DNA from: Isotricha intestinalis
Taxonomy: Eukaryota; Ciliophora; Litostomatea; Vestibuliferida; Isotrichidae
Direction: 5' to 3'
DNA: 18,217 nucleotides
Assembly: GCA_023807065.1 (NCBI GenBank)
Contig: JAJJLU010000806.1
Location: forward strand, 1 to 18,217
Below, in pieces: positions 8,021-15,491 of the stretch (positions within the stretch are counted from its first letter, which is position 1; each line of letters starts with the position of its first letter). A model generated the notes under the pieces. It worked only from the letters and a program-made list of their open reading frames with translations, did not search any database and was not told where the DNA came from. The translations under genes were made by a program, and so were the position numbers.

Positions 8021-9658
8021 TTATTTTGATTGCTCAATTTTTTTTAATTGTGTTTCAATTTCTCTCAATTTTATAATTAAATTTTTTTCTACTTTTAATT
8101 TCTGAATGTTCTTTAAAAACAATTTATTTTCTTTATTATTAGTTATCAATGATATTTTCTGATTTTTGAATTTTAAATATAAAATTATATTTTTTATATA
8201 TCCAGCTCTAAAATTTTTAGAGTTTTTGTTATCTGAAGAAGAATGAGTTTTAACTCTTGAATATAGTTTATACCGTTTGTAGAAAAATCTTTTCTCTTTT
8301 TTATAGAAAAAGTGGATGTAAGATTTATTACTTATTGAATATTTATCAATTTCAATTTCTGTTTCATTTTTTTTTTCCATTTCATCAGAAATTGTAATTT
8401 CTAAATTTTCCATATTAATGAAATGTTTCTCATATTTATTATAAATCTCAAATTTATTTAAATTTTCAAATTTACAATGTTTTAAATCAAACAACTTATA
8501 TAATAAACAACCTAAACTATGACATTCATCTAAGGCAATAGTTTTAGATATATCAATTCCAGTAACTTTTGAAACAATATCTTGTAAAATAGGAGTCCTC
8601 ATTAATTGTCCTCCCATTTCAATTTTAGATATTTTAAATTTATATTCATCTTTTATTTTTTTCCAAAAAGATTCTAAAGCACTTTCAAAAATTTCAGTAT
8701 ATTCTTGAATCAATTCTTTATACTCTTCTCTTTTAATAATATAATTAAAATCATATTCTCCTATTAAAGCATCAACTTTAATTAAAGCTTCATCATTAAT
8801 TGATAAAGTTTTTCTAGCTTTTTCTATTTCATCTAATAATCTATATTTAATTCTTGCATTTTCTGGGAATTCATTTTTATTGTCTGTTTTATATTGTTCT
8901 TTGCATTTTTCATATATTTTTTGATTTAAATCTCTTCCTCCTAAAAAAGGAAAATTTTCTACTTCTTTAACTGAAAATTGGTTTTTTGAAAATTCTGACA
9001 ATATAAATGAAGTTTTTGAATGGCCGATGTCAATAAATAATATATATATATTATTATCTGTTAATTCTTGGTAATGTAAATAACCATAATACATTGTGAT
9101 TGAAGTAGATTCTTTTATGAATGGATAATCATTATTTAAATTTAGTGTATTTAATATTTGTTTTAATGCTTCTTCTTGATACAATGTATAATAATCTGGT
9201 ATTGAAAAAATATAAGTTTGTTTATCTTTTGTATTTAACTTTAATTTTATTTTTTCATCTATTTTAGATAAAAAAGAAATAACACAATTATCACCATAAA
9301 TTTTATATTCTTTATCAGATAATTTAAATTTAAAAGTTCCATCATAATCATTATAATTTTTAGTAGTGAGAAAATATTTTTTTTCTTGTTTGTTTATTCT
9401 GAAATTATAAAAAAAACCAATAAATCTAGATAAATTATTAAAAGTACTTAAATTATATTTTTTATAACCTAATTGAGTTGAAGTACCAAATAATTGTATG
9501 TTTTCTTTATATTGAATAATTGATGGAAATACTCTATCTAAAATATCATTTAATAAAGGATTTATTTTAAAATCTTTAGCCTTATAAATCTCTTTTTTTG
9601 ATATTATATTTCCAGAAGAAAATTTAGTTAATTGAGAACCAATATTTATTCCTATCAT
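8021..9658 (-). CDS. Divergent short Hsp70/Hsp110-like ATPase-domain protein
   Basis: I start this gene at the ATG at 9656-9658 (545 residues). The frame extends upstream to 9667 only through a TTG. The N-terminus, MIGINIG, then matches the usual Hsp70/Hsp110 start. The actin-like ATPase fold spans about 1-390. Its markers are the phosphate-1 loop GINIGS, the phosphate-2 loop IDIGHSKTS (about 210-218), GGRDLN (about 240-245), the adenosine motif MGGQLMRTPI (about 348-357) and ECHSLGCLLY. DIGHS and the overall pattern are closer to Hsp110/Grp170 co-chaperones than to canonical Hsp70. The phosphate-1 Asp is Asn, which suggests weak or no ATP hydrolysis. The remaining 155 or so residues are too short for a full Hsp110 substrate domain and end in a basic helix. 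There is no signal peptide, so it is probably cytosolic. It is divergent from the gene at 9751. Confidence 0.75.
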   Translation of the reverse strand: MIGINIGSQLTKFSSGNIISKKEIYKAKDFKINPLLNDILDRVFPSIIQYKENIQLFGTSTQLGYKKYNLSTFNNLSRFIGFFYNFRINKQEKKYFLTTKNYNDYDGTFKFKLSDKEYKIYGDNCVISFLSKIDEKIKLKLNTKDKQTYIFSIPDYYTLYQEEALKQILNTLNLNNDYPFIKESTSITMYYGYLHYQELTDNNIYILFIDIGHSKTSFILSEFSKNQFSVKEVENFPFLGGRDLNQKIYEKCKEQYKTDNKNEFPENARIKYRLLDEIEKARKTLSINDEALIKVDALIGEYDFNYIIKREEYKELIQEYTEIFESALESFWKKIKDEYKFKISKIEMGGQLMRTPILQDIVSKVTGIDISKTIALDECHSLGCLLYKLFDLKHCKFENLNKFEIYNKYEKHFINMENLEITISDEMEKKNETEIEIDKYSISNKSYIHFFYKKEKRFFYKRYKLYSRVKTHSSSDNKNSKNFRAGYIKNIILYLKFKNQKISLITNNKENKLFLKNIQKLKVEKNLIIKLREIETQLKKIEQSK

Positions 9659-9750
9659 TTGATTCAAATATATTAAAATTAAAATATTAATTCTTAAAAA
9701 ACTAACATTTAAATTTAAATTCAGTTAAAAATATAATTAAATAAAAAAAA
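9659..9750. promoter_or_regulatory. Compact divergent promoter region
   Basis: Only 92 bases separate the start of the Hsp70-like gene (minus) from the start of the plus-strand gene at 9751. Both promoters and 5' leaders must fit here or overlap the coding regions. The sequence is A+T only in long stretches and ends in a run of A just before the plus-strand ATG. No specific binding motif can be named. Confidence 0.5.
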
Positions 9751-10587
9751 ATGAATGGAATAGCAAGGCCTTTGACAGCTTCTATTAAATTTAAAAAAAA
9801 AAATCAAATTAATTCTTATTTATCAACTGATAATATATATAAAATATCTTTGCTTAAAAGAGAATCAAAACAAAAATTAAATTCAGGATTTCAAATTAAT
9901 CAAATTTCATTATCTAAAAGAAGTAGAAATAATAATAATATATATATTAATCCAGGGTCAATTAAATGTTTCAAAAATATTCACTTTAAAAATTTAAACA
10001 GTGACACTTTACATTCAATTTTTTCACAAGAAAATTCTGGAAATTTTTTTGATTGTTATTCAAATAATTTAATTAATAAAAAAGATTATGAAACTAATAC
10101 TTCTTTTAAATCAACAAATTCTACAAATAAAATTAAAAGAAAAATAAATATTAAAAATTTAAAAAAAAATAATGATTCTCATATATCATTAATAAAAGCT
10201 TTAGGAAGAAATAATAAAAATAATATTAATAATTATAATGACATAAATAATTATAATTATAATAAAAATAATCTAAAAGATAATAATTCTTTAAAAAAAA
10301 TAAAAAAAGTAAAAAGATTTTCTTTATTAGACAAATATATGTTAAAAATAAATAATCCTGAAGAAATATTTGAAGATTTTATTGATTATGCTAATCCTAT
10401 AAAAGCAAGTGATAAATATGTTAGATTTAAAAATCAATTAAAAGAAAATAGAAATAAAATTGATAAAATGATACATCATATAGATATTAAAATAGTTAAA
10501 AAAAACAAAAAAATACTATCTTTTACTCCTGATATGTTAAAAAAAAGATATTTTTTAAAATCAATTTATAATAAAAAAAATAAATGA
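9751..10587 (+). CDS. Basic Lys/Asn-rich protein of unknown function
   Basis: This is a 278-codon frame with an ATG after a long A run and a TGA stop, which shows that TGA is a terminator here. I do not recognise the family. The protein is strongly basic. It opens with MNGIARPLTASIKFKKK, has an Asn-rich middle (about 155-175, with NYNDINNYNYNKNN) and a more ordered C-terminal part from about 185 on. That part contains RFSLLDKYMLKI, then an acidic EEIFEDFIDYANPIKASDKY block, then a Lys-rich helix. There is no signal peptide or membrane segment. It is divergent from the Hsp70-like gene and convergent with the CEP164-like gene, with a 188-bp spacer between the two 3' ends. Confidence 0.75.
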   Translation: MNGIARPLTASIKFKKKNQINSYLSTDNIYKISLLKRESKQKLNSGFQINQISLSKRSRNNNNIYINPGSIKCFKNIHFKNLNSDTLHSIFSQENSGNFFDCYSNNLINKKDYETNTSFKSTNSTNKIKRKINIKNLKKNNDSHISLIKALGRNNKNNINNYNDINNYNYNKNNLKDNNSLKKIKKVKRFSLLDKYMLKINNPEEIFEDFIDYANPIKASDKYVRFKNQLKENRNKIDKMIHHIDIKIVKKNKKILSFTPDMLKKRYFLKSIYNKKNK

Positions 10588-10775
10588 CAATTTAAAACAT
10601 ATTATAAATAATTTATCTTATATTCGAATATAATAATATTTTTTATTTATTATATAAAAATAAAAGTAAATATTCTAAGATATTTCTGAGTATAATTATA
10701 ATATATTAAATAATAAAGATTATTAAATAATTTAACAAAATTTTACAATTTAAAAATAAAAATTAAAATAAATAT

Positions 10776-13700
10776 TTAATAATTTGAATAATTATTACCA
10801 AATAAATTAATTTTATCAGAATGATTTTTAGGATTAATTCTAGTATTAAATCTATAAGATAAAAAATCAGTATTTTTTTTTGCATTAAAAAAAGTATGAG
10901 AAAAATCCGAATTAATTTTATTATCTAAAATATTAGGAGTATATAATCTATAAAAATCATTAAATCTATTATTAGTAATAAGATTGTCTGAAGGATTTGT
11001 AAAATAATTATTAAAATTATTATTTCTATTAGTTCTACTTTTCTCATTTCTATAAGTTAATGAATCAGTTTCTATTTTTAATTGTTTATAATTATCATTT
11101 AAAGGATTATTTGGATATAAATTCATATATGTATTTTCATTGTTTGGATTAAATTTAGTCTTGTTAAACATTTGATTATAATCATTTATATGTTGAATTA
11201 TTAATTTTAATTTATTATTAATTACACTTACTCTTGTTGAATTATTTGTTATAAAATTGAATGTTTCTTGAGTATGATTTTTTATTAAAGTAAATGTATT
11301 TAATTTATTATTTAAATATAATTCATTTTGATTTGTTTTTAATTTTTCATTATCAAATATTTTAGTTAAATGAAGGAAATGACCTTTTTCATTTATTTGT
11401 GATATTTGTTCATGAGCATTTTTTTCACTTTGCAAAATATTTAATTCTTTATATAAATAAGTAAATTCATCATGTAAAAAATCCATAATTTGACTATATA
11501 ATTTAAAATCATTTTCAGATAAATTTTTAACTATATCTTGAGGTAAATCAGGTAATTGTTGAATATAATTATTATATATTATATTTTGCTTTGTTTCTAA
11601 CAAGTTATTATTTAAAGTTTTATTTTCATAATCATCACTATTCGAATTGTTAAAAACATTTAAATTATTATAAGTATTATTATTAATAGTATTAGTGTTA
11701 TTCATATAATTCCTATTATTATAATATCTTAAATCTTCTTGTTTATTATTATAATTTTGGGGATTAAGTTTAAATTCTTTTTTTATATTTGTTTCAGAAT
11801 TATTAATTTGTTTATTTGTTCTTAAAGTTGATTCCATATTATTATTATTTTTAGGTAATATAAAACTAGGTTGATTAATTTGCATATTATAATTTGAATT
11901 AAACATATTTTGACTTTCACTCACTGAATTTAAATTTGTTTGATTATATAAATTCATATTATTATTTTTTAATATAGTTGTATCTTCAATTATTTTTTTA
12001 TCATTTATAATACCATCTAATTTCATTATAGATAATTCTAATTGAGGAAATAATTTTTGAGACATTTCATTTAAATATTTTGTTCTATAATCATTTATTT
12101 TATCTTTACCAAATTGAAGTATATTATTTATCTTTATTTGTTCATTTTTATCTCCTATTTCAATATTATTTAAAGGATTATCTATTATTGTTTTTATTAT
12201 ATAATTCGTTAAATCTAAGAAATAATTAGTTTTTAATTTATTTAATTTATAATCTTGCTCACATATATCATAAACAAATTTTTTATTATTTAATTGAATT
12301 TTTTCTTTTCCTAAATATTCAAATAAAAAAGATTCTATTTTTTTTTCTAATTTTTTTAAATTTTCTTCATTTTCAACATTTTCATTTCTTAATAATTGAT
12401 TAATATTTTCTATTATATCATCTAAAGTTTTTTTTAAACTTTCAGATATTTTTTTTTTAACTGAATCAAAAGTAAATTCACTATTATTAAATTTATTATA
12501 AAATAAATTATTATTTAAATCTAAATCATTTTTATTTTTATTTCTTAATTCATTTATTTCTTCATAATATTCTTTTTCTAAATTTGATTGTTGATTTTGA
12601 ATTAAATTTTTTTGTGATTGAAAATCTTTTTCTTGTTTTAATTTAAAATCTTCTAATTCAACATTTTTTTTTTCTTCTAATTCTTTTTTTAATAAATTTT
12701 TTTTTATTTCAAAATTATCATCTAAAATTAATTGATAATCCTTTAAAATATCTTTAATATTATATTCTTGATTATTAAATTCATCATTTTTTTTTTTTAA
12801 ATTTTCATTTTTAATCGAATTTTCAATTTCTTTTTTATAATTTTCAAAAGTTTTTTTATATTCATTTTCAATTTTTTCTAATTGAAGTTGATGATTATTT
12901 TTAATAATTTTTTTTTTATCATTTAATAAATTATTCTTATTTTCATTTAATTTTTTTAAGTCATTTTTTTTTTGTTCTTTTAAATTTTCATTTTTTTGTT
13001 TTTGAAGTTTAATTTGAGAAATTAAAGATTGTTTTTTAATTTCAAGAACATCAATTTCATAATTATTTTCATTATTGTTATTATTTTTAAAATTATTTTC
13101 AAATTCAGATTTTATTTTTTTTTCATATTCATTTAATTCAATTTCATTTTTATCAAATAAATCTTCTTCATATCTTTCTATTAATTCTTTATTTAAATTA
13201 ATTATATTATCTTGTAATTTTCTTTTTTCAAGAATATTTTTTTTTTCATATAATTCTTCTAAAGTAATATAAAATTCTTTTTTTTCTTTTAAATATTTTT
13301 TTTTAAGAACTTCTTTATATATTCTCAATTCACTTTTAGCTCTATCAACATAAAATTTTTTTAAATTATTTAAATCATTATCATCATTATTTTCATTTTT
13401 ATTATTATTTAAGAAATCAATATCAATTTCATCTTTTTTATAATCTGGAATATCATCAATGTCAAAAGAATAATCATCACTATCATTTTTATTATAATTA
13501 TCTTTTTTCTTTTTAACCAAATCATCAATTTTTTTAATATCTTCTTTATTATTATCAATATGAATATCACTTTTAACAATATTATTATTATGACTTTGAA
13601 TTAAATTTTGAGGATAAAAAAGATCACTGGTTTTCATAGCTCTTAATTTATCATATTCTTCTTTTGCTTTTTCTTCAATATCAGTAACTAAATGAATTTC

Positions 13701-14012
13701 ATTGGTTTCTCCTTCAATGTATAAAACATTATGATTCACTTTAAAAAAAGCTCTTCTCCAACCTGAAGGTAATTCTTTTGTTAAATAATCATATGCTATT
13801 TTTTTAACTTCTTCAGGTTTATAATCTAATTCAAATTTTAATTGATTCATATATCCATTTAATTGAGCTTCTGTTGGTTTCCAATTTTCATCTTCTATTA
13901 TTGATAAATCAATTGGGTCTATATATTCTTCATCTACCGAATCTTCTTCTTCATTGTTAATGTTGTTTTCTAAATAATCATTTTGATTATTACTTGAATT
14001 ACTTGTACTCAT
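10776..14012 (-). CDS. CEP164-like WW and coiled-coil protein
   Basis: This is a 1078-codon frame, ATG to TAA, with no intron. After an acidic start (19-42), residues about 41-125 match the N-terminal module of CEP164, the basal-body distal-appendage protein needed for ciliogenesis. They read DENWKPTEAQL, then a helix of the form YMNQLKFELDYKPEEVKKIA, then the WW-like stretch LPSGWRRAFF (W85) and VLYIEGE. The second Trp of a standard WW domain is missing (around 108-109), so proline-ligand binding may be altered. Residues about 215-670 are a long, highly charged coiled coil rich in Lys, Glu and Asn. A disordered Asn-rich segment runs at about 680-820. A C-terminal region follows, with helix LYSQIMDFLHDEFTYLYKEL (about 838-857). 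It is divergent from the enkurin gene. The CEP164 assignment rests on the N-terminal module. Confidence 0.65.
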   Translation of the reverse strand: MSTSNSSNNQNDYLENNINNEEEDSVDEEYIDPIDLSIIEDENWKPTEAQLNGYMNQLKFELDYKPEEVKKIAYDYLTKELPSGWRRAFFKVNHNVLYIEGETNEIHLVTDIEEKAKEEYDKLRAMKTSDLFYPQNLIQSHNNNIVKSDIHIDNNKEDIKKIDDLVKKKKDNYNKNDSDDYSFDIDDIPDYKKDEIDIDFLNNNKNENNDDNDLNNLKKFYVDRAKSELRIYKEVLKKKYLKEKKEFYITLEELYEKKNILEKRKLQDNIINLNKELIERYEEDLFDKNEIELNEYEKKIKSEFENNFKNNNNNENNYEIDVLEIKKQSLISQIKLQKQKNENLKEQKKNDLKKLNENKNNLLNDKKKIIKNNHQLQLEKIENEYKKTFENYKKEIENSIKNENLKKKNDEFNNQEYNIKDILKDYQLILDDNFEIKKNLLKKELEEKKNVELEDFKLKQEKDFQSQKNLIQNQQSNLEKEYYEEINELRNKNKNDLDLNNNLFYNKFNNSEFTFDSVKKKISESLKKTLDDIIENINQLLRNENVENEENLKKLEKKIESFLFEYLGKEKIQLNNKKFVYDICEQDYKLNKLKTNYFLDLTNYIIKTIIDNPLNNIEIGDKNEQIKINNILQFGKDKINDYRTKYLNEMSQKLFPQLELSIMKLDGIINDKKIIEDTTILKNNNMNLYNQTNLNSVSESQNMFNSNYNMQINQPSFILPKNNNNMESTLRTNKQINNSETNIKKEFKLNPQNYNNKQEDLRYYNNRNYMNNTNTINNNTYNNLNVFNNSNSDDYENKTLNNNLLETKQNIIYNNYIQQLPDLPQDIVKNLSENDFKLYSQIMDFLHDEFTYLYKELNILQSEKNAHEQISQINEKGHFLHLTKIFDNEKLKTNQNELYLNNKLNTFTLIKNHTQETFNFITNNSTRVSVINNKLKLIIQHINDYNQMFNKTKFNPNNENTYMNLYPNNPLNDNYKQLKIETDSLTYRNEKSRTNRNNNFNNYFTNPSDNLITNNRFNDFYRLYTPNILDNKINSDFSHTFFNAKKNTDFLSYRFNTRINPKNHSDKINLFGNNYSNY

Positions 14013-14456
14013 TTTATTTATATTTAGTTGTTTTATTATTTTTTTTTACTTTTTGTGATATTTTGTTAATTAATATTTAAATTAAATTTTTTTAGTGAGT
14101 TGAAAGGAGATTTTATTATAGGGGAATTAAATGGTATTGATGAATGTAATGTTGTTACAAATTATTTTTTAAATAAATATTGAAAAAAATATTAATAAGA
14201 AGAAGAAATTATTGATGTTTAGAAAATTCAACAAATATTTCTTTTTATTATTGAAAAAAGTAAAATAATTATTAATGAAAGGAAAATGATTATTGATTGG
14301 TTGATTAAAATATAGTTAAATGAAATTAATATGTTTTGAAAGGATATTATGAAGGAGAAAAAATTCTTTAATTTAAATATATTATTTAGATAATTGAAAT
14401 ATGATAAAATATATTATTTATATATTTTTTAAGAAAAAAAATAAAAATTTTTAAAA
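14013..14456. promoter_or_regulatory. Divergent spacer of two ciliary genes
   Basis: This 444-bp region lies between the starts of the CEP164-like (minus) and enkurin (plus) genes and must hold both promoters. It is less A-dominated than other spacers and has more G on the plus strand. One plus-strand frame (about 14070-14400) reads as a weak coding-like relic with stops, including a segment with NERKMIIDWLIKI at about 14275-14312. The stop density is close to that expected by chance for this composition, so I do not call it a gene. Confidence 0.5.
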
Positions 14457-15284
14457 ATGAATTCTAATATGTATCAAAATTATATTCCCAAAATACAAAG
14501 ATCAACAATTCAAAATATACTCTATCCCAAATTTTCAAGTAAAATGAATTTTATTCATCATAAAGAATATTTATCTCTTTTGAAAAAAGTTCAAGAAAAC
14601 AATAAAGAAAATAAAGAAATGATAAAAAAAGAAAAAGAATTGAAAAAAGAAGAAAAATTATATAAATTAAAATGTTTTGAAAATATTCCTTCTAAATATG
14701 AAAAACAAACAAAAGAATGGATTGAAAAAGAAATTAAAATCAGAAGACCAAATTTAAATCATAATTATATAAATTATAATAATAAAAATATAAAAATTCC
14801 TTATTATGAGCGAGATGGATTTTTTTTAAATGATAAAAATGTTTCTTTGTTTGATAAATATTATGATAAAATAAAAAAAAGAAAAAAATTAAATAAATGT
14901 AAATCACAATCTTTTATGATAAATAATCCGAATAAATTACTTATTTATAAAGATAATAATTTAAATAATAATGATATTAAAATTAAAAATCTTAGAAGTA
15001 ATTCTCTAGAAAAGAAAAATATAAATGAAAATAAAAAAGAAATTTCTTTTAATTCTTATATTATTTTACCTAAATTAGAACATAATTATATAAAAGAAAA
15101 TATAGAAGAAATAAAAAATAAAAATACAATAAATAAAAAAAGATTGAATTATAATTTTGTTGATAAAAATTATGGTAAAATGTCTGAGCATTTAATTGAG
15201 TTTGAAAATAAAAATAAAATATTAAAAGAAGAAGAAGAAATTATTCCGAAAGAAAGTAAAAGAATTTGTGAAGAGAAAGATTAA
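14457..15284 (+). CDS. Enkurin-domain protein, C-terminus possibly frameshifted
   Basis: This 275-codon frame starts at an ATG in A-rich context and ends at TAA. The clearest marker is near the C-terminus, where residues about 233-265 (with DKNYGKMSEHL, YGK at 239-241) match the start of the enkurin domain. Enkurin is a ciliary and flagellar protein of the axonemal microtubules. An upstream block, KLYKLKCFENIPSK (67-80), preceded by a Lys/Glu coiled coil (about 40-68), may be a second microtubule-protein motif. The family normally continues past YGK with an EE-R-x-x-L-x-x-L-x-x-N helix. In this frame the protein stops early, but matching residues follow in another frame (see 15272-15416). A missing base, a very short intron, or true truncation would each explain this. 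There is no signal peptide. It is divergent from the CEP164-like gene. Confidence 0.65.
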   Translation: MNSNMYQNYIPKIQRSTIQNILYPKFSSKMNFIHHKEYLSLLKKVQENNKENKEMIKKEKELKKEEKLYKLKCFENIPSKYEKQTKEWIEKEIKIRRPNLNHNYINYNNKNIKIPYYERDGFFLNDKNVSLFDKYYDKIKKRKKLNKCKSQSFMINNPNKLLIYKDNNLNNNDIKIKNLRSNSLEKKNINENKKEISFNSYIILPKLEHNYIKENIEEIKNKNTINKKRLNYNFVDKNYGKMSEHLIEFENKNKILKEEEEIIPKESKRICEEKD

Positions 15285-15416
15285 TTATTTTAAATGATTT
15301 ATTAAATAATAAAAATTATAGAAGACAATTAGATAAATTCAAAGAAATTAGAAAAAATATTAATACTTAGAAAAAGACATAAATCTTTTTTCAAAAAAGA
15401 GAAAATCAGTAATTAA
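15272..15416 (+). other. Out-of-frame continuation of the enkurin domain
   Basis: Overlapping and following the stop at 15282-15284, the +2 frame relative to the gene (15272-15370) reads RLIILNDLLNNKNYRRQLDK. This fits the EERxxxLxxLxxN...KxF pattern expected next in an enkurin domain. A second shift near 15357 gives ILILRKRHKSFFKKEK up to a stop at 15414-15416, similar to the final basic helix. One missing A in the AAA at 15276-15278 would join the first step. A 20-nt GT-AG intron at 15256-15275 would also restore that frame, but it is G-rich compared with the intron in the next gene. Confidence 0.4.
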
Positions 15417-15491
15417 AAAAAAGGTTAATTTAAATTTAATTATTAATTTATAAAAATAAATATAATATTCATAAAAATTTGAGAAAAAAAA

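Noticed and set aside
9659..9667. Upstream extension of the Hsp70-like frame by three codons starting at TTG
   Set aside because: TTG starts are not expected for a eukaryotic nuclear gene. The ATG at 9656-9658 gives the expected MIGINIG N-terminus.
13075..13272. 65-codon plus-strand frame inside the CEP164-like gene
   Set aside because: It is the antisense of the coiled coil; its Ser/Phe/Leu bias is the complement of Lys/Glu/Asn codons.
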